From contig JAPLRU010000093.1 in the NCBI GenBank assembly GCA_026399025.1, forward strand, positions 50,113 to 114,112: a stretch of DNA of 64,000 nt. Reading direction: 5' to 3'. The stretch's first letter is position 1. Each line of letters opens with the position of its first letter. The DNA is from Methylobacter sp. GTDB taxonomy: Bacteria > Pseudomonadota > Gammaproteobacteria > Methylococcales > Methylomonadaceae. Positions 17,521 to 26,197 of this stretch are shown here, piece after piece. The notes below the pieces were generated by a model that worked only from the letters and a program-made list of their open reading frames with translations, was not told where the DNA came from and did no database searches. The translations under genes were made by a program, and so were the position numbers.

Positions 17521-18075
17521 GAAAGCGTCTCACAAAAACTTGTAGGAAATTCGCTTGAATTAATCCCGGCCCGATTGATGTTTTATATCGTTTAAGCAGA
17601 ACCGGTCATCAACCAATTGGTTACAAGATACAAAAAACGCTATAAAAAAGTCGTAAAAATTATTAACTTTTCCGGCTAATACGCTGTACGTCTGATTCGA
17701 TCGATAATTAATCCAATAATCACCGGCCTGATTTCAAATCATAGCCATCGATTGTGCTAATAAACGAAACGATCTATTTCTTATTAGTAAACGCGCCTTT
17801 ACGAAATCTTTATTTTGAAAAACTTACGATAAGTCGTCGTTGATACCCTATTGAAGGATTTACCGATGGACAATTCCTACCTTGCTTTATACCCGTTACT
17901 TCCTGTTTTGATCTTGCTTCGCTGAAAGGCTGGGAAGTTTTGAAGTTTCGTCCATGAACGCATTGAATAGTGGATTGCGCTATTTGATGGTGTTGAGAGG
18001 TTATCCATCTCCGCGTTGATTAATCCAGAGGATTTCAAAAGACATTCCAATATTTAGTTTCCAGGCGAGTTCAAA
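17521..18075. other. Intergenic region upstream of nhaD
   Basis: About 555 bp between divergent genes. It is AT-rich and has no ORF I trust. It should contain the promoters for nhaD and the small secreted protein. No riboswitch or operator is recognisable by eye. Confidence 0.4.
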
Positions 18076-19518
18076 ATGAAAAAATCTCCCCACCTCATCA
18101 ATATTCGTTATTTCTTTGTTTTGCTACTTCTGTTGCCTTCACTCGCTGTTGCAGAAGACGCGACGCAACAATTGGATTTAAAAGCCCATTTTGTCGGTTA
18201 TTTTGCTGTTGCAATAACAGTCCTTGCCTATGCCGTCGCAATGACCGAAGACCTGCACCAATTGAGTAAAGCAAAACCGATGGTATTAGGTTCGGCATTA
18301 ATCTGGCTTGCCATATTTGTCTTTTATAAAGTGGAATATGGGGCAGCAAAAAATGTCGCCGTCGCTTTCCAAAGTAATTTAACGGCTTATGCGGAGTTAT
18401 TTCTATTTATTACCGTGTCGATGACTTTTTTAAATGCGATGACCGAGCGGGGCATCTTTGACGCTTTGCGCATCGTACTAGCCAACAGGCAATACAGTTA
18501 CCGGCAATTATTTTGGATTACCGGGGTGTTAGCTTTTTTACTGTCCTTGGTCATCAGCAGTTTGACTGTCGGCTTGTTGATGGGATACATCATATTGGTG
18601 ATAGGGAAAGGCCGGCCTAAATTTGTCGGCCTGGCGGGCTTAAATACCGTTGTCGCCGCCAATGCCGGCGGTACCATGAGTCCTTTAGGCGGTATTTCCA
18701 CCTTCTTCGTTTGGCAACAAAATGCATTGCATTTCACTGAATTTTTTACCTTAACACTTCCCTGTATAGTGAACTTTTTAGTACCTGCGGCCATTATGTA
18801 TTTTTCGGTTAATAAGGAAACGCCCGCCTTTGCCAAAGAAACGCCGGTTTTAAAGCGCGGCAGCAAGCGGGTTATTTTTATATTTATGCTCACTTTCAGC
18901 ATGACCGTTTTATCGAATGTATTTCTTGATATGCCCGCGATAGCAGGCATGATGCTGGGTTTGGCGCTATTGCAATTCTTTGCTTACTATTTAACTAAAT
19001 CTGAAAAATTGAGTCATTTTTTAATACCGGAAACCCAAGAAACTATTGATTCGAAAAAAGGTTTCGATGTTTTCAAGTGTATTGCCGGTGTTGATTGGGA
19101 TACCTTGCTGTTTTTCTACGGCGCGATGATGATTGTCGGCGCACTGAGCTTTTTAGGTTATTTGGATGCGATGGCACATTATTTATTTACCGAAATCAGT
19201 CCCACGATAGCCAATATTTTGATTGGTTTGTCATCCTCGTCGATTGACAACGGCACCTTGATGTTTGCAGTGTTAAACATGCACCCCAACCTTCCCATCG
19301 GACAATGGTTGTTGTTAACCCTGACCTTGGGTGTCGGCGGTAGTCTGTTGGCTATTGGTTCGGCGCCCGCTCTGCATGTCTTGGGCTTAATGAAAGGCAA
19401 TATGAAAGAAGGCGAAGGCTATACCTTTACCCTGCATTTACGCTGGATGCCTGCCATTTTGTTAGGTTTTTTTGCCAGTATTGCAACGCTGTTTTTAATC
19501 AATGGCGGACAGTTTTAA
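18076..19518 (+). CDS. nhaD: NhaD-type Na+/H+ antiporter
   Basis: Inner-membrane antiporter of the ion transporter (IT) superfamily, expelling Na+ (or Li+) for protons. 480 aa with a cleavable or first hydrophobic segment (FFVLLLLLPSLAVAEDA) and about 12 membrane helices. Family motifs include AVAMTEDLHQLSKAKPM, LNTVVAANAGGTMSPLGGISTFFVWQ and GLSSSSIDNGTLMFAVLNM. Downstream lie a family B repeat, then apbE and a truncated KdpD/KdpE pair on the same strand, so the group may be co-regulated (inference). Confidence 0.93.
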   Translation: MKKSPHLINIRYFFVLLLLLPSLAVAEDATQQLDLKAHFVGYFAVAITVLAYAVAMTEDLHQLSKAKPMVLGSALIWLAIFVFYKVEYGAAKNVAVAFQSNLTAYAELFLFITVSMTFLNAMTERGIFDALRIVLANRQYSYRQLFWITGVLAFLLSLVISSLTVGLLMGYIILVIGKGRPKFVGLAGLNTVVAANAGGTMSPLGGISTFFVWQQNALHFTEFFTLTLPCIVNFLVPAAIMYFSVNKETPAFAKETPVLKRGSKRVIFIFMLTFSMTVLSNVFLDMPAIAGMMLGLALLQFFAYYLTKSEKLSHFLIPETQETIDSKKGFDVFKCIAGVDWDTLLFFYGAMMIVGALSFLGYLDAMAHYLFTEISPTIANILIGLSSSSIDNGTLMFAVLNMHPNLPIGQWLLLTLTLGVGGSLLAIGSAPALHVLGLMKGNMKEGEGYTFTLHLRWMPAILLGFFASIATLFLINGGQF

Positions 19519-19531
19519 TGTTTACACTGGC

Positions 19532-19651
19532 GTAGGCCGGAATAAGGCCATCCAAGCGCTGGCGCGAGGTGGCGTTTCCGGCGAATTTGGAAGGTGTTTT
19601 GCCGGAAACACCTGTTCTCGCTACCGCTCGAACCGGCTTATTCCGGCCTAC
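19532..19651. repeat. Long palindromic repeat, family B
   Basis: Begins GTAGGCCGGAATAAGG and ends CTTATTCCGGCCTAC, with inner GTTTCCGGC and GCCGGAAAC. It is in the opposite orientation to the 14050 copy. It fills the nhaD-apbE gap. The ORF-track start of apbE at 19569 lies inside it and is therefore rejected. Confidence 0.9.
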
Positions 19652-19679
19652 AGGAGAAGCTTTTTGGGGAGAAAATACG

Positions 19680-20690
19680 ATGAAAATAAGATGCTTTGCT
19701 CTATTGCTGATTGTCTTTGCCCTGCCAGGGTGCCGGAAGACGGCTCGCGAATCCGAGTTGTCAGGAGAGGCGCAGGGGACGACTTATCACATCAAGCTGG
19801 TTCCCGACAGTTCCTCAACATCGGTGGAGGAAATTCGCCGCCAAGTCTCGACGGCGCTGGCCGAGATCGACGCCCAACTATCCAATTACCGCGAGGACTC
19901 CGAGATTTCGCGCATTAACCGGCAGGAGAGAATCACTTGGTTACTGGTATCTAAAGAGATCGCCGAATTGCTGGACATCGCCCGGACGGTTTATGAGCAC
20001 TCGGACGGCTGTTATGACCTGACCGTGAAGCCTTTGTTCGATCTGTGGGGGTTTTCCCGTCATCAAAACCGGGTTCCTGCCCAGCACGAAATCGATGCGC
20101 TGTTACCCCATGTCGGTATGCGGCTTCTGGAAGTGGATGCGGTCAATCAACGCATCAGAAAGAAAGATCCCAAACTCAAGATCGACCTCTCGTCTATCGC
20201 GCAAGGTTACAGTGTGGGCGTGGTCGCCAAGCTTCTGGAAGCGTTGGGCGTCAACAATTATCTGGTCGAAATAGGCGGAGAAATGATGGTCAAAGGCCGC
20301 AAAGCCAACGGCGATGACTGGCGGGTTGCCGTCGAAACGCCGACGCCCTTCAGCCGAGCGGTTCAAAAAATCATTGATGTCCGGGAACAACAGGGTATTG
20401 CCATTATGACCGCAGGAACCTACCGGAATTTCTTCGAGGAAAACGGGCAAAGCTATTCCCATATCCTGAACCCCAAGACCGGGCGACCGGTGACTCATCG
20501 TCTGCACTCAGTCACAGTAATGCACGATGATCCGGCTTGGGCGGACGCTTGGGACACCGCCCTGCTTTGTGTGGGCGAACAGGAAGCGGCCCGCATCGCG
20601 GAGGCGGAACAGCTCAAAGTGCTGCTAATCTACGATGATGACAGTAAGCTCACTGAACACATGAGCAAAGCCTTTGCGGCTATGCAGTGA
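19680..20690 (+). CDS. apbE: FAD:protein FMN transferase (ApbE), lipoprotein
   Basis: Attaches FMN covalently to Thr in flavoproteins such as the Nqr/Rnf subunits. 336 aa from the ATG at 19680, preceded by GGGGAGA. The N-terminus MKIRCFALLLIVFALPGCRK is a lipoprotein signal (lipobox LPGC), so the enzyme is periplasmic and membrane-anchored. Conserved features are GTTYHIKL, LSNYREDSEISRIN, KIDLSSIAQGYSVG, VEIGGEMMVKG, IMTAGTYRNFF, SHILNPKTG and the metal-binding ADAWDTALLC. Its flavoprotein client is not in the window. It ends 4 nt before the sensor kinase gene. Confidence 0.93.
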   Translation: MKIRCFALLLIVFALPGCRKTARESELSGEAQGTTYHIKLVPDSSSTSVEEIRRQVSTALAEIDAQLSNYREDSEISRINRQERITWLLVSKEIAELLDIARTVYEHSDGCYDLTVKPLFDLWGFSRHQNRVPAQHEIDALLPHVGMRLLEVDAVNQRIRKKDPKLKIDLSSIAQGYSVGVVAKLLEALGVNNYLVEIGGEMMVKGRKANGDDWRVAVETPTPFSRAVQKIIDVREQQGIAIMTAGTYRNFFEENGQSYSHILNPKTGRPVTHRLHSVTVMHDDPAWADAWDTALLCVGEQEAARIAEAEQLKVLLIYDDDSKLTEHMSKAFAAMQ

Positions 20691-20694
20691 TTTT

Positions 20695-22245
20695 ATGAAT
20701 ATCGCAAAACTAGAAAAATCTTTCGACCGTCAGCGAAGCGAATTTCCCAAAATCTATTGGCTTTGGGGAATCGCATTTCCCTTGCTGTTAACGTTAATCG
20801 ACTGGCCGTTTCGAGATATGCTGACGCCCAGCAATATCCTGCTGGTATATTTGCTGGGCGTGTTTATCGTAGCCATCCGGCTCGGTCTTTGGCCGTCCAT
20901 TCTGGCATCGCTGACCAGTGCCGCTGCCTTCGCGTATTTTTTCGCGCCGCCGATTTTTTCTTTCGCCATTGCCGATCAGGAAAATTTGGTCGGGCTGGCG
21001 GTCATGCTGGTGGTCGGTGTGGTCACCAGCAATTTGGCGGAAGATGTCCGCCATCAAGCCCGGATTGCCGAACATCGGGAACGGCGGGTATCGGCTCTGT
21101 ACCGGTTAAGCAAGGAATTGACCGAAGCCTGCTCGGAAAAGGACATCATCGACATTGGCGTGCGCCATCTTCATATTGAATTTGGCGCACGCGCTATTTT
21201 GTTATTTCCCGACGGTAACGGCACATTGCATTATCCCGGCGACGCCCCTTTGGAGATCGTCGATTTAACAATGGCTCAGCACGTCTTTGATCAGGGACAG
21301 ATAGAGTATGACAGCACCGGCCCGGCTCTTTACCTGCCGCTCAACGATTCAACCGGAATCATGGGCGTGCTGGCACTTGAGTCGGTCAACGCCCAGCGAA
21401 TTCTCATTCCCGAACAACGCGAACTTTTAGGCGCTTTTATCAATCAAATCAGCCACGCTTTAAAAAGAGCCCGCTTAGCGGAACAGGCCAATGATGCAAC
21501 CGTGAAAATGCAAGCTGAAACCCTGCGTAACTCCCTGCTCAGCAGTATTTCCCATGACCTTAGAACCCCGCTGGCGACCATTGTCGGGGCTGCCGGCAGC
21601 TTGGAAACCGACGATGAGCGCTTGAGCAAAGACAGCAGAAGAAAGCTGGTCGGCGCGATCAGTCAAGAAGCCCAGCGCATGTCGGACCTGACCGTCAAAA
21701 TTCTGGAAATGGCGCGCTTGGAAGCCGGCGAAGTGATACTCAACCGGCAGTGGTACGCGGCGGAGGAGATTATCGGCAGCGCCTTGCATAGGCTCGACAA
21801 AACGCTGAAAAACCGGCAGGTCAATGTGCAGATGGCGGACAATCTCAAGTTGATTCATGTCGACGCCGTACTGTTGCAACAAGTCATGGTGAACTTGCTG
21901 GACAACGCCGACAAATACTCCCCGGCAGAACTGCCCATTGATATTTCCGTCGCAACCACGCCGTTCAGCCTGTCGATTACCGTCGCCGATCGGGGGCCGG
22001 GAATCCCCGAGAATTTTCAGCAACAGATTTTCGATAAGTTTTTCCGCATTCACGCGGAAAGCACGCAAAGCGGGGTTGGCCTGGGGCTGTCGATCTGCCG
22101 CGCCATCGTCGAAGCCCACGGCGGCGACCTTCAGGCAAGTAATCGCAACGGCGGCGGCACACTGTTCCAGCTGCACCTTCCTATACTGGAATGCCCGCCC
22201 ACCATAGCCCCCGAAGAAAAGGACCGATGCGATGGAAACGATTAA
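20695..22245 (+). CDS. KdpD-like sensor kinase lacking the N-terminal KdpD/USP domains
   Basis: 516 aa. It matches the C-terminal half of KdpD: four closely spaced membrane helices (about 20-110), the HRERRVSALYRLSKELTEA linker, a GAF-like region (about 145-260), HisKA with SISHDLRTPLATI (His287), and HATPase motifs NLLDNADKYSP, DRGPGIP and GVGLGLSICRA. The P-loop KdpD domain and USP domain of the full-length KdpD at 5178-7922 are absent. I use the ATG at 20695; the track's TTG start is 7 codons earlier. It overlaps its response regulator by 14 nt. The signal is unknown, but the nearby nhaD suggests ion or osmotic stress. Confidence 0.88.
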   Translation: MNIAKLEKSFDRQRSEFPKIYWLWGIAFPLLLTLIDWPFRDMLTPSNILLVYLLGVFIVAIRLGLWPSILASLTSAAAFAYFFAPPIFSFAIADQENLVGLAVMLVVGVVTSNLAEDVRHQARIAEHRERRVSALYRLSKELTEACSEKDIIDIGVRHLHIEFGARAILLFPDGNGTLHYPGDAPLEIVDLTMAQHVFDQGQIEYDSTGPALYLPLNDSTGIMGVLALESVNAQRILIPEQRELLGAFINQISHALKRARLAEQANDATVKMQAETLRNSLLSSISHDLRTPLATIVGAAGSLETDDERLSKDSRRKLVGAISQEAQRMSDLTVKILEMARLEAGEVILNRQWYAAEEIIGSALHRLDKTLKNRQVNVQMADNLKLIHVDAVLLQQVMVNLLDNADKYSPAELPIDISVATTPFSLSITVADRGPGIPENFQQQIFDKFFRIHAESTQSGVGLGLSICRAIVEAHGGDLQASNRNGGGTLFQLHLPILECPPTIAPEEKDRCDGND

Positions 22246-22936
22246 ACCTTTGCTGTTGCTTATTGAAGACGATCCGCAATTTAGGCTGCTGCTGAGCACT
22301 ACGCTGGAAAGCCGGGATTATCGCGTGCTTACCGCCGCGAGCGGCCGAGACGGCTTAGACGCAGCCCGCCACCGACAACCCAGTCTGCTGATTCTCGATT
22401 TGGGATTGCCCGATATTGACGGTCAACAAGTCATCCGCCACCTGCGGAGTTGCTCTGAATTGCCTATCATCGTGCTCTCGGCACGTGACCGGGAAAGCGA
22501 TATTACCCAAGCGCTGGACAACGGCGCCGACGATTACCTAACCAAACCGTTCAGCACCGCAGAACTGATGTCCCGCATTAAAGCCTTGCTCAGGCGCGTC
22601 GCCAAATTACCCGGCGGCGGTGCTCAGGAGTCTTTCCAGGTCGATGAGCTGAAAATAGAATTAACCCGGCGGCGGGTTTTTGTCGGCGAGCGGGAAGTTC
22701 ATTTGACGCCTATCGAATTCCGCTTGCTCAGCGTATTGGTGCGTAATGCCGGCTTTGTGGTGACGCACCGGCAATTGCTGAAAAAAGTCTGGGGAGCTTC
22801 TTATGTCGAACACAGCCACTACCTGCGAATTTACATGGGCCAGCTGCGGCATAAGATTGAAGCCGATCCGGCCCGTCCTCGTTATTTGCTGACAGAAGCG
22901 GGGGTTGGGTATCGGTTGAATACGGGAGAAAATTAG
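22232..22936 (+). CDS. KdpE-like response regulator, partner of the truncated kinase
   Basis: 234 aa OmpR/PhoB-type regulator. The receiver has IEDDPQ, phospho-acceptor D56 in LLILDLGLPDIDG and DDYLTKPFS. The winged helix ends RHKIEADPARPRYLLTEAGVGYRL, the same C-terminal signature as the KdpE at 4484-5185. It overlaps the kinase gene by 14 nt. Whether it binds the kdp promoter, the nhaD promoter or both cannot be told from the sequence. Confidence 0.9.
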   Translation: METIKPLLLLIEDDPQFRLLLSTTLESRDYRVLTAASGRDGLDAARHRQPSLLILDLGLPDIDGQQVIRHLRSCSELPIIVLSARDRESDITQALDNGADDYLTKPFSTAELMSRIKALLRRVAKLPGGGAQESFQVDELKIELTRRRVFVGEREVHLTPIEFRLLSVLVRNAGFVVTHRQLLKKVWGASYVEHSHYLRIYMGQLRHKIEADPARPRYLLTEAGVGYRLNTGEN

Positions 22937-22994
22937 CTGCTTTGCCTCGTTTCCATGCTCCGCTCGAAACGTTGTCTGCATAAAATCACGCCGA

Positions 22995-23627
22995 TTATCC
23001 CAGCATAGGAAAAACAGCCGCCAAGCCTTTAGTAATAAATTCCACCGCGATAGATAAAATAATCAGACCGAATACGCGGGTAATCACGTTCATGCCGGTA
23101 GTCCCGAGCCAATCGGCGATTTTTTCCGCCATCAGCAAACAGATCAGCACCAGCGCCGCCACCGTAGTAATAACGCAGCCGGCCAGAAAATCATGGTTCC
23201 AGGACGGGTTCAGGTTATGGTAGACAATCACGCTACTCATCGCGCCGGGACCGCTGAGCAGCGGAATTGCCATCGGCACCACCGCGATAGAGGCTTTATC
23301 GACCGACTCGGCCCGTTCTTCCGGGGTGTTTCGGGAACGGTCATGCGACGCTTTGAGCATCGAAATGCCCATTAACAAAATGACAATACCGCCCGCAATT
23401 TGGAATGAGGGAATTCCAATACCGAATAACTCCAGCATCGACTTGCCGCCTACCAATGAAAACAGCAGCACGGCACCTACCGACATCGCGCACACCCAGG
23501 CGATATGCTGCCGCTCCTCGGAACTTCGATGCTCGGTCAGGCTGATAAACAATGGAATAGCGCCGATAGGGTCCACCACAGACAGCAGCCCGGCCAGCAA
23601 TTTGATGAATTCGTCTAACTCCGTCAT
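22995..23627 (-). CDS. MarC-family membrane protein
   Basis: 210 aa with about six membrane helices. Family pattern: GLLSVVDPIGAIPLFISLTEHRS, GIGIPSFQIAGGIVILLMGISML, and VPMAIPLLSGPGAMSSVIVY. MarC/YhgN (UPF0056) proteins have no settled function and were once wrongly linked to multiple antibiotic resistance. The start follows the dapA stop by 2 nt, so the two genes form an operon, an uncommon pairing with no obvious functional link. Confidence 0.9.
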   Translation of the reverse strand: MTELDEFIKLLAGLLSVVDPIGAIPLFISLTEHRSSEERQHIAWVCAMSVGAVLLFSLVGGKSMLELFGIGIPSFQIAGGIVILLMGISMLKASHDRSRNTPEERAESVDKASIAVVPMAIPLLSGPGAMSSVIVYHNLNPSWNHDFLAGCVITTVAALVLICLLMAEKIADWLGTTGMNVITRVFGLIILSIAVEFITKGLAAVFPMLG

Positions 23628-23629
23628 CG

Positions 23630-24607
23630 TTATGCAGCGGCCGTGTCAACCATTTTGCTGAGGACTTCATCGTAACGGATATGATGTTCGGCAAGCTTGG
23701 CAAGCATCACCCGCAACGCGTGAACAAGCCTTGCCGCTTCGTCCTCCGATAAATCCACCAAGGGTTTCCGGCATGAGCCTACTTTCATACCGGCACGGTT
23801 CATCACCGATTTAATGGGCACCGGATTTGAGCCCGATTTCAGCAAGGCGCGGCAAAAACCATGAATAGCCTGCATGATAGTCCTGGACCGATTCAAATCC
23901 GAGTTCATGAAAGCGGCGACCAGTTCGTCCATCACTCGCGGCATAATGTTCGCCGCCACCGAAATCACACCGACACCGCCCACCGAAAGAACGGGCAAGG
24001 TCAGCGAATCATCGCCGGAAAACACCGAGAAAGGCCGGTCAAATTGGGCAGTCCGGTAAATAACCTCGGTAATTTGATCAAGGTCGCCGTTCGATGCTTT
24101 TAGCCCGACTATTGACGGACATTTTTCGCACAGCTCGATAATCAGGTCGGCGCCAAGATCGATGCCGGTGCGGCTGGGTATGTTATACAGAATCAGCGGT
24201 ATGCCCACTTTATCCAGTTCCTGAAAATGCGCGAGTATGCCTTCGGGGCTGGGCCGGTTGTAATAAGGCGTTACCACCAGGCAGGCATCGGCGCCCAGTT
24301 CGGCCGCGCGCTCGGTCAATCTAAGCGCTTCCCGCGTGCTGTTCGATCCGGTTCCGGGGATAATTTTGAGCGATGAATCACGGGCCGCCTCAATCGTTGT
24401 CGACAAGACCGCCTCCCATTCCTCTTTTAGCAGGGTCGGCGATTCGCCGGTTGTGCCGCAGGGTACAACTGCCGCGGTTTTGCTGTCGGTGTGCAGCTTG
24501 ACCAGCTCGGCGAGTTTTTCCCGGTCGACGGATTGGTCGGCAGCGTCGGTAAAGGGGGTAATCAACGCTGCAATAGAACCTTTCAATAATGTCATGGTAT
24601 TTTCCAT
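23630..24607 (-). CDS. dapA: DapA-family lyase (4-hydroxy-tetrahydrodipicolinate synthase-like)
   Basis: TIM-barrel Schiff-base aldolase. The expected reaction condenses pyruvate with aspartate semialdehyde in lysine/DAP synthesis. Visible motifs are PCGTTGESPTL, the VVTPYYNRPSPEGILAHF signature with the catalytic-triad Tyr, YNIPSRTG, and the Schiff-base Lys in IVGLKASNGDL. 325 aa is longer than the usual 290-300 because of a C-terminal helical extension. An alternative ATG four codons in (MTLLKGS, with GGA upstream) may be the real start. Other DapA-family activities cannot be excluded. Confidence 0.85.
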   Translation of the reverse strand: MENTMTLLKGSIAALITPFTDAADQSVDREKLAELVKLHTDSKTAAVVPCGTTGESPTLLKEEWEAVLSTTIEAARDSSLKIIPGTGSNSTREALRLTERAAELGADACLVVTPYYNRPSPEGILAHFQELDKVGIPLILYNIPSRTGIDLGADLIIELCEKCPSIVGLKASNGDLDQITEVIYRTAQFDRPFSVFSGDDSLTLPVLSVGGVGVISVAANIMPRVMDELVAAFMNSDLNRSRTIMQAIHGFCRALLKSGSNPVPIKSVMNRAGMKVGSCRKPLVDLSEDEAARLVHALRVMLAKLAEHHIRYDEVLSKMVDTAAA

Positions 24608-24633
24608 TCCGGATAAACGGAGAACACTACCGC

Positions 24634-24996
24634 TTAAATCATGCGTTCAGCGCAATCGGCAAGTATCTCCGCTTCACAGGAAGTCGCTTTAGAATCTCTG
24701 CTGATGTTTTTTGAAAAACAGGTTTGGTATTGGTTAAATCCCGCCTCCGAAATAAATACGACCTCAATGCCGGGAATGCCGCAGAGATATTTCAAAAGAC
24801 CCAGTGCAACACAGCCGGTCGATTTAATATAAATTCTCGGCTTGTTGCACCGGCTTTTTATGAACCTGGCAAGCTCATTAAGTCCATTTACCGTATTGTT
24901 GAATTGCTGTAAAAATACGGTTTTTCCCCCGCTGCGTTGTACCAGTCGCCATACGTTTTCATTATTATCAAGACCAAAATAGGATTGAACTGTCAT
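24634..24996 (-). pseudogene. Degenerate IS110-type transposase N-terminal fragment
   Basis: 120 aa. The order of elements matches the DEDD (RuvC-like) domain of IS110 transposases: a GLDNNENVWRLVQ start, QQFNNTVNGLNELARFI, then RIYIKSTGCVALGLLKYLCGIPGIEVVFISEAGFNQY, and a final stretch (SKATSCEAEILADCAERM) resembling the usual K-T-D-x-x-D-A-x-x-L-A-x-x-A-E-R-M. Catalytic acids are largely lost (GLDNN kept; KSTG for EATG, SKATSCEA for KTDxxDA). The C-terminal Ser domain is missing. Transposition-incompetent; a small leftover or a domesticated protein. Confidence 0.65.
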
Positions 24997-25195
24997 TGAA
25001 GTTTTTTCACCTTGTTGTTAAGACCAGGTCTATCTTATTTAACTGCCCGTAAAATTGATGTAAAGCGTTACGCTAAAGGTATAAAAATTTTATAAAAACA
25101 CATCGGGCAAAGTAAGAGGTCCACATAAATCAACGGGATATTCCGAACAGCCCCGTTCATGGCGACGGTCTAACTCAGCTGTATGTATTTTTGAA

Positions 25196-26185
25196 TTACA
25201 GCCAGCCTCTTCTTTTCAGGCGAAAATACAACAATACACTGCATAAGATCACACCGCCCACCACCGCCGGATAGCTGTATTCCCAATCCAATTCCGGCAT
25301 GTGTTTGAAGTTCATGCCGTACCAACTGAACACCATGGTCGGTATCGCCAGGATAGCTCCCCAACCGGCCAAGCCTTTGACGATTTCGTTCTGCCGCACC
25401 GATTCAAAGGTCAGATGCACCTGCATCGCCGCCACCAGCATTTCGCGCATACCCTGCATCGCCTGATCAATGCGTTTAATATGATCGGCAATATCGCGAA
25501 AATACACGCCGACATCTTTCGGAATGATTCCGCTATGAAAACGCATCAGCTCGTTGCAAATATCGATGACCGGGTTAATCGCGCTCTCCAGTTGCAACAA
25601 CTCGCGCTTTAGCTGGTAAAGGCCTTCTATGGTTTTCCGGCTGGGACGGTATTCGAATATCGCCGACTCCAATACATCGAAGCGCTGCTGCAAGCCGTCG
25701 ATAACCGGCACATAGTTATCGACGATAAAATCCATGATCGAGTACAACGCAAAGCCCGGACCTTTGGCTAATTGCTGCGGCATGGCTTCGCAACGCCCTC
25801 TGATTCTGCTGTGGCTGCGCGAAGCCCCGTGTCTGACCGTAACCAGAAAACGCGGACCCAGGAAAATATGGGTTTCGCCGAATTCAACTTGATCCTCCGC
25901 AAGATGGGCGGTATGCAACACCATGAACAGCGAGTCGCCGTATTCCTCGATCTTCGGGCGTTGATGGGCGGCGCAGGCGTCCTCGATCGCCAAATCATGC
26001 AGCCCGAATTCCTCCTGGATTTTGGCTAACAGCGTGTCATCGGCTTCGCGCAAACCCAGCCAGACAAAGGTATGCTCCTGTTTCAGCACTTCGCTGATGT
26101 CTTCGACGCTCACATCGCCGATACTGACGCCGTTTTGGTAGGCCACGCATCTCATGACCCTACTGTTGTTAATTTGCTCAGTCAA
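25196..26185 (-). CDS. corA: CorA-family divalent metal transporter
   Basis: Mg2+ (or Co2+/Ni2+) channel. 329 aa: an N-terminal alpha/beta cytoplasmic domain, long stalk helices (about 150-265), and two C-terminal membrane helices. The signature YGMNF closes the first helix (PTMVFSWYGMNFKHMPELD), and a basic tail (RLKRRGWL) ends the protein. It starts 12 nt after the lipoprotein gene, so the two are probably co-transcribed. Confidence 0.92.
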   Translation of the reverse strand: MTEQINNSRVMRCVAYQNGVSIGDVSVEDISEVLKQEHTFVWLGLREADDTLLAKIQEEFGLHDLAIEDACAAHQRPKIEEYGDSLFMVLHTAHLAEDQVEFGETHIFLGPRFLVTVRHGASRSHSRIRGRCEAMPQQLAKGPGFALYSIMDFIVDNYVPVIDGLQQRFDVLESAIFEYRPSRKTIEGLYQLKRELLQLESAINPVIDICNELMRFHSGIIPKDVGVYFRDIADHIKRIDQAMQGMREMLVAAMQVHLTFESVRQNEIVKGLAGWGAILAIPTMVFSWYGMNFKHMPELDWEYSYPAVVGGVILCSVLLYFRLKRRGWL

Positions 26186-26197
26186 AAGCCTCTCCTG

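Noticed and set aside
21475-22299. 274-aa ORF antisense to the truncated kinase
   Set aside because: Opposite a clear histidine-kinase transmitter; no domain or ribosome-binding site.
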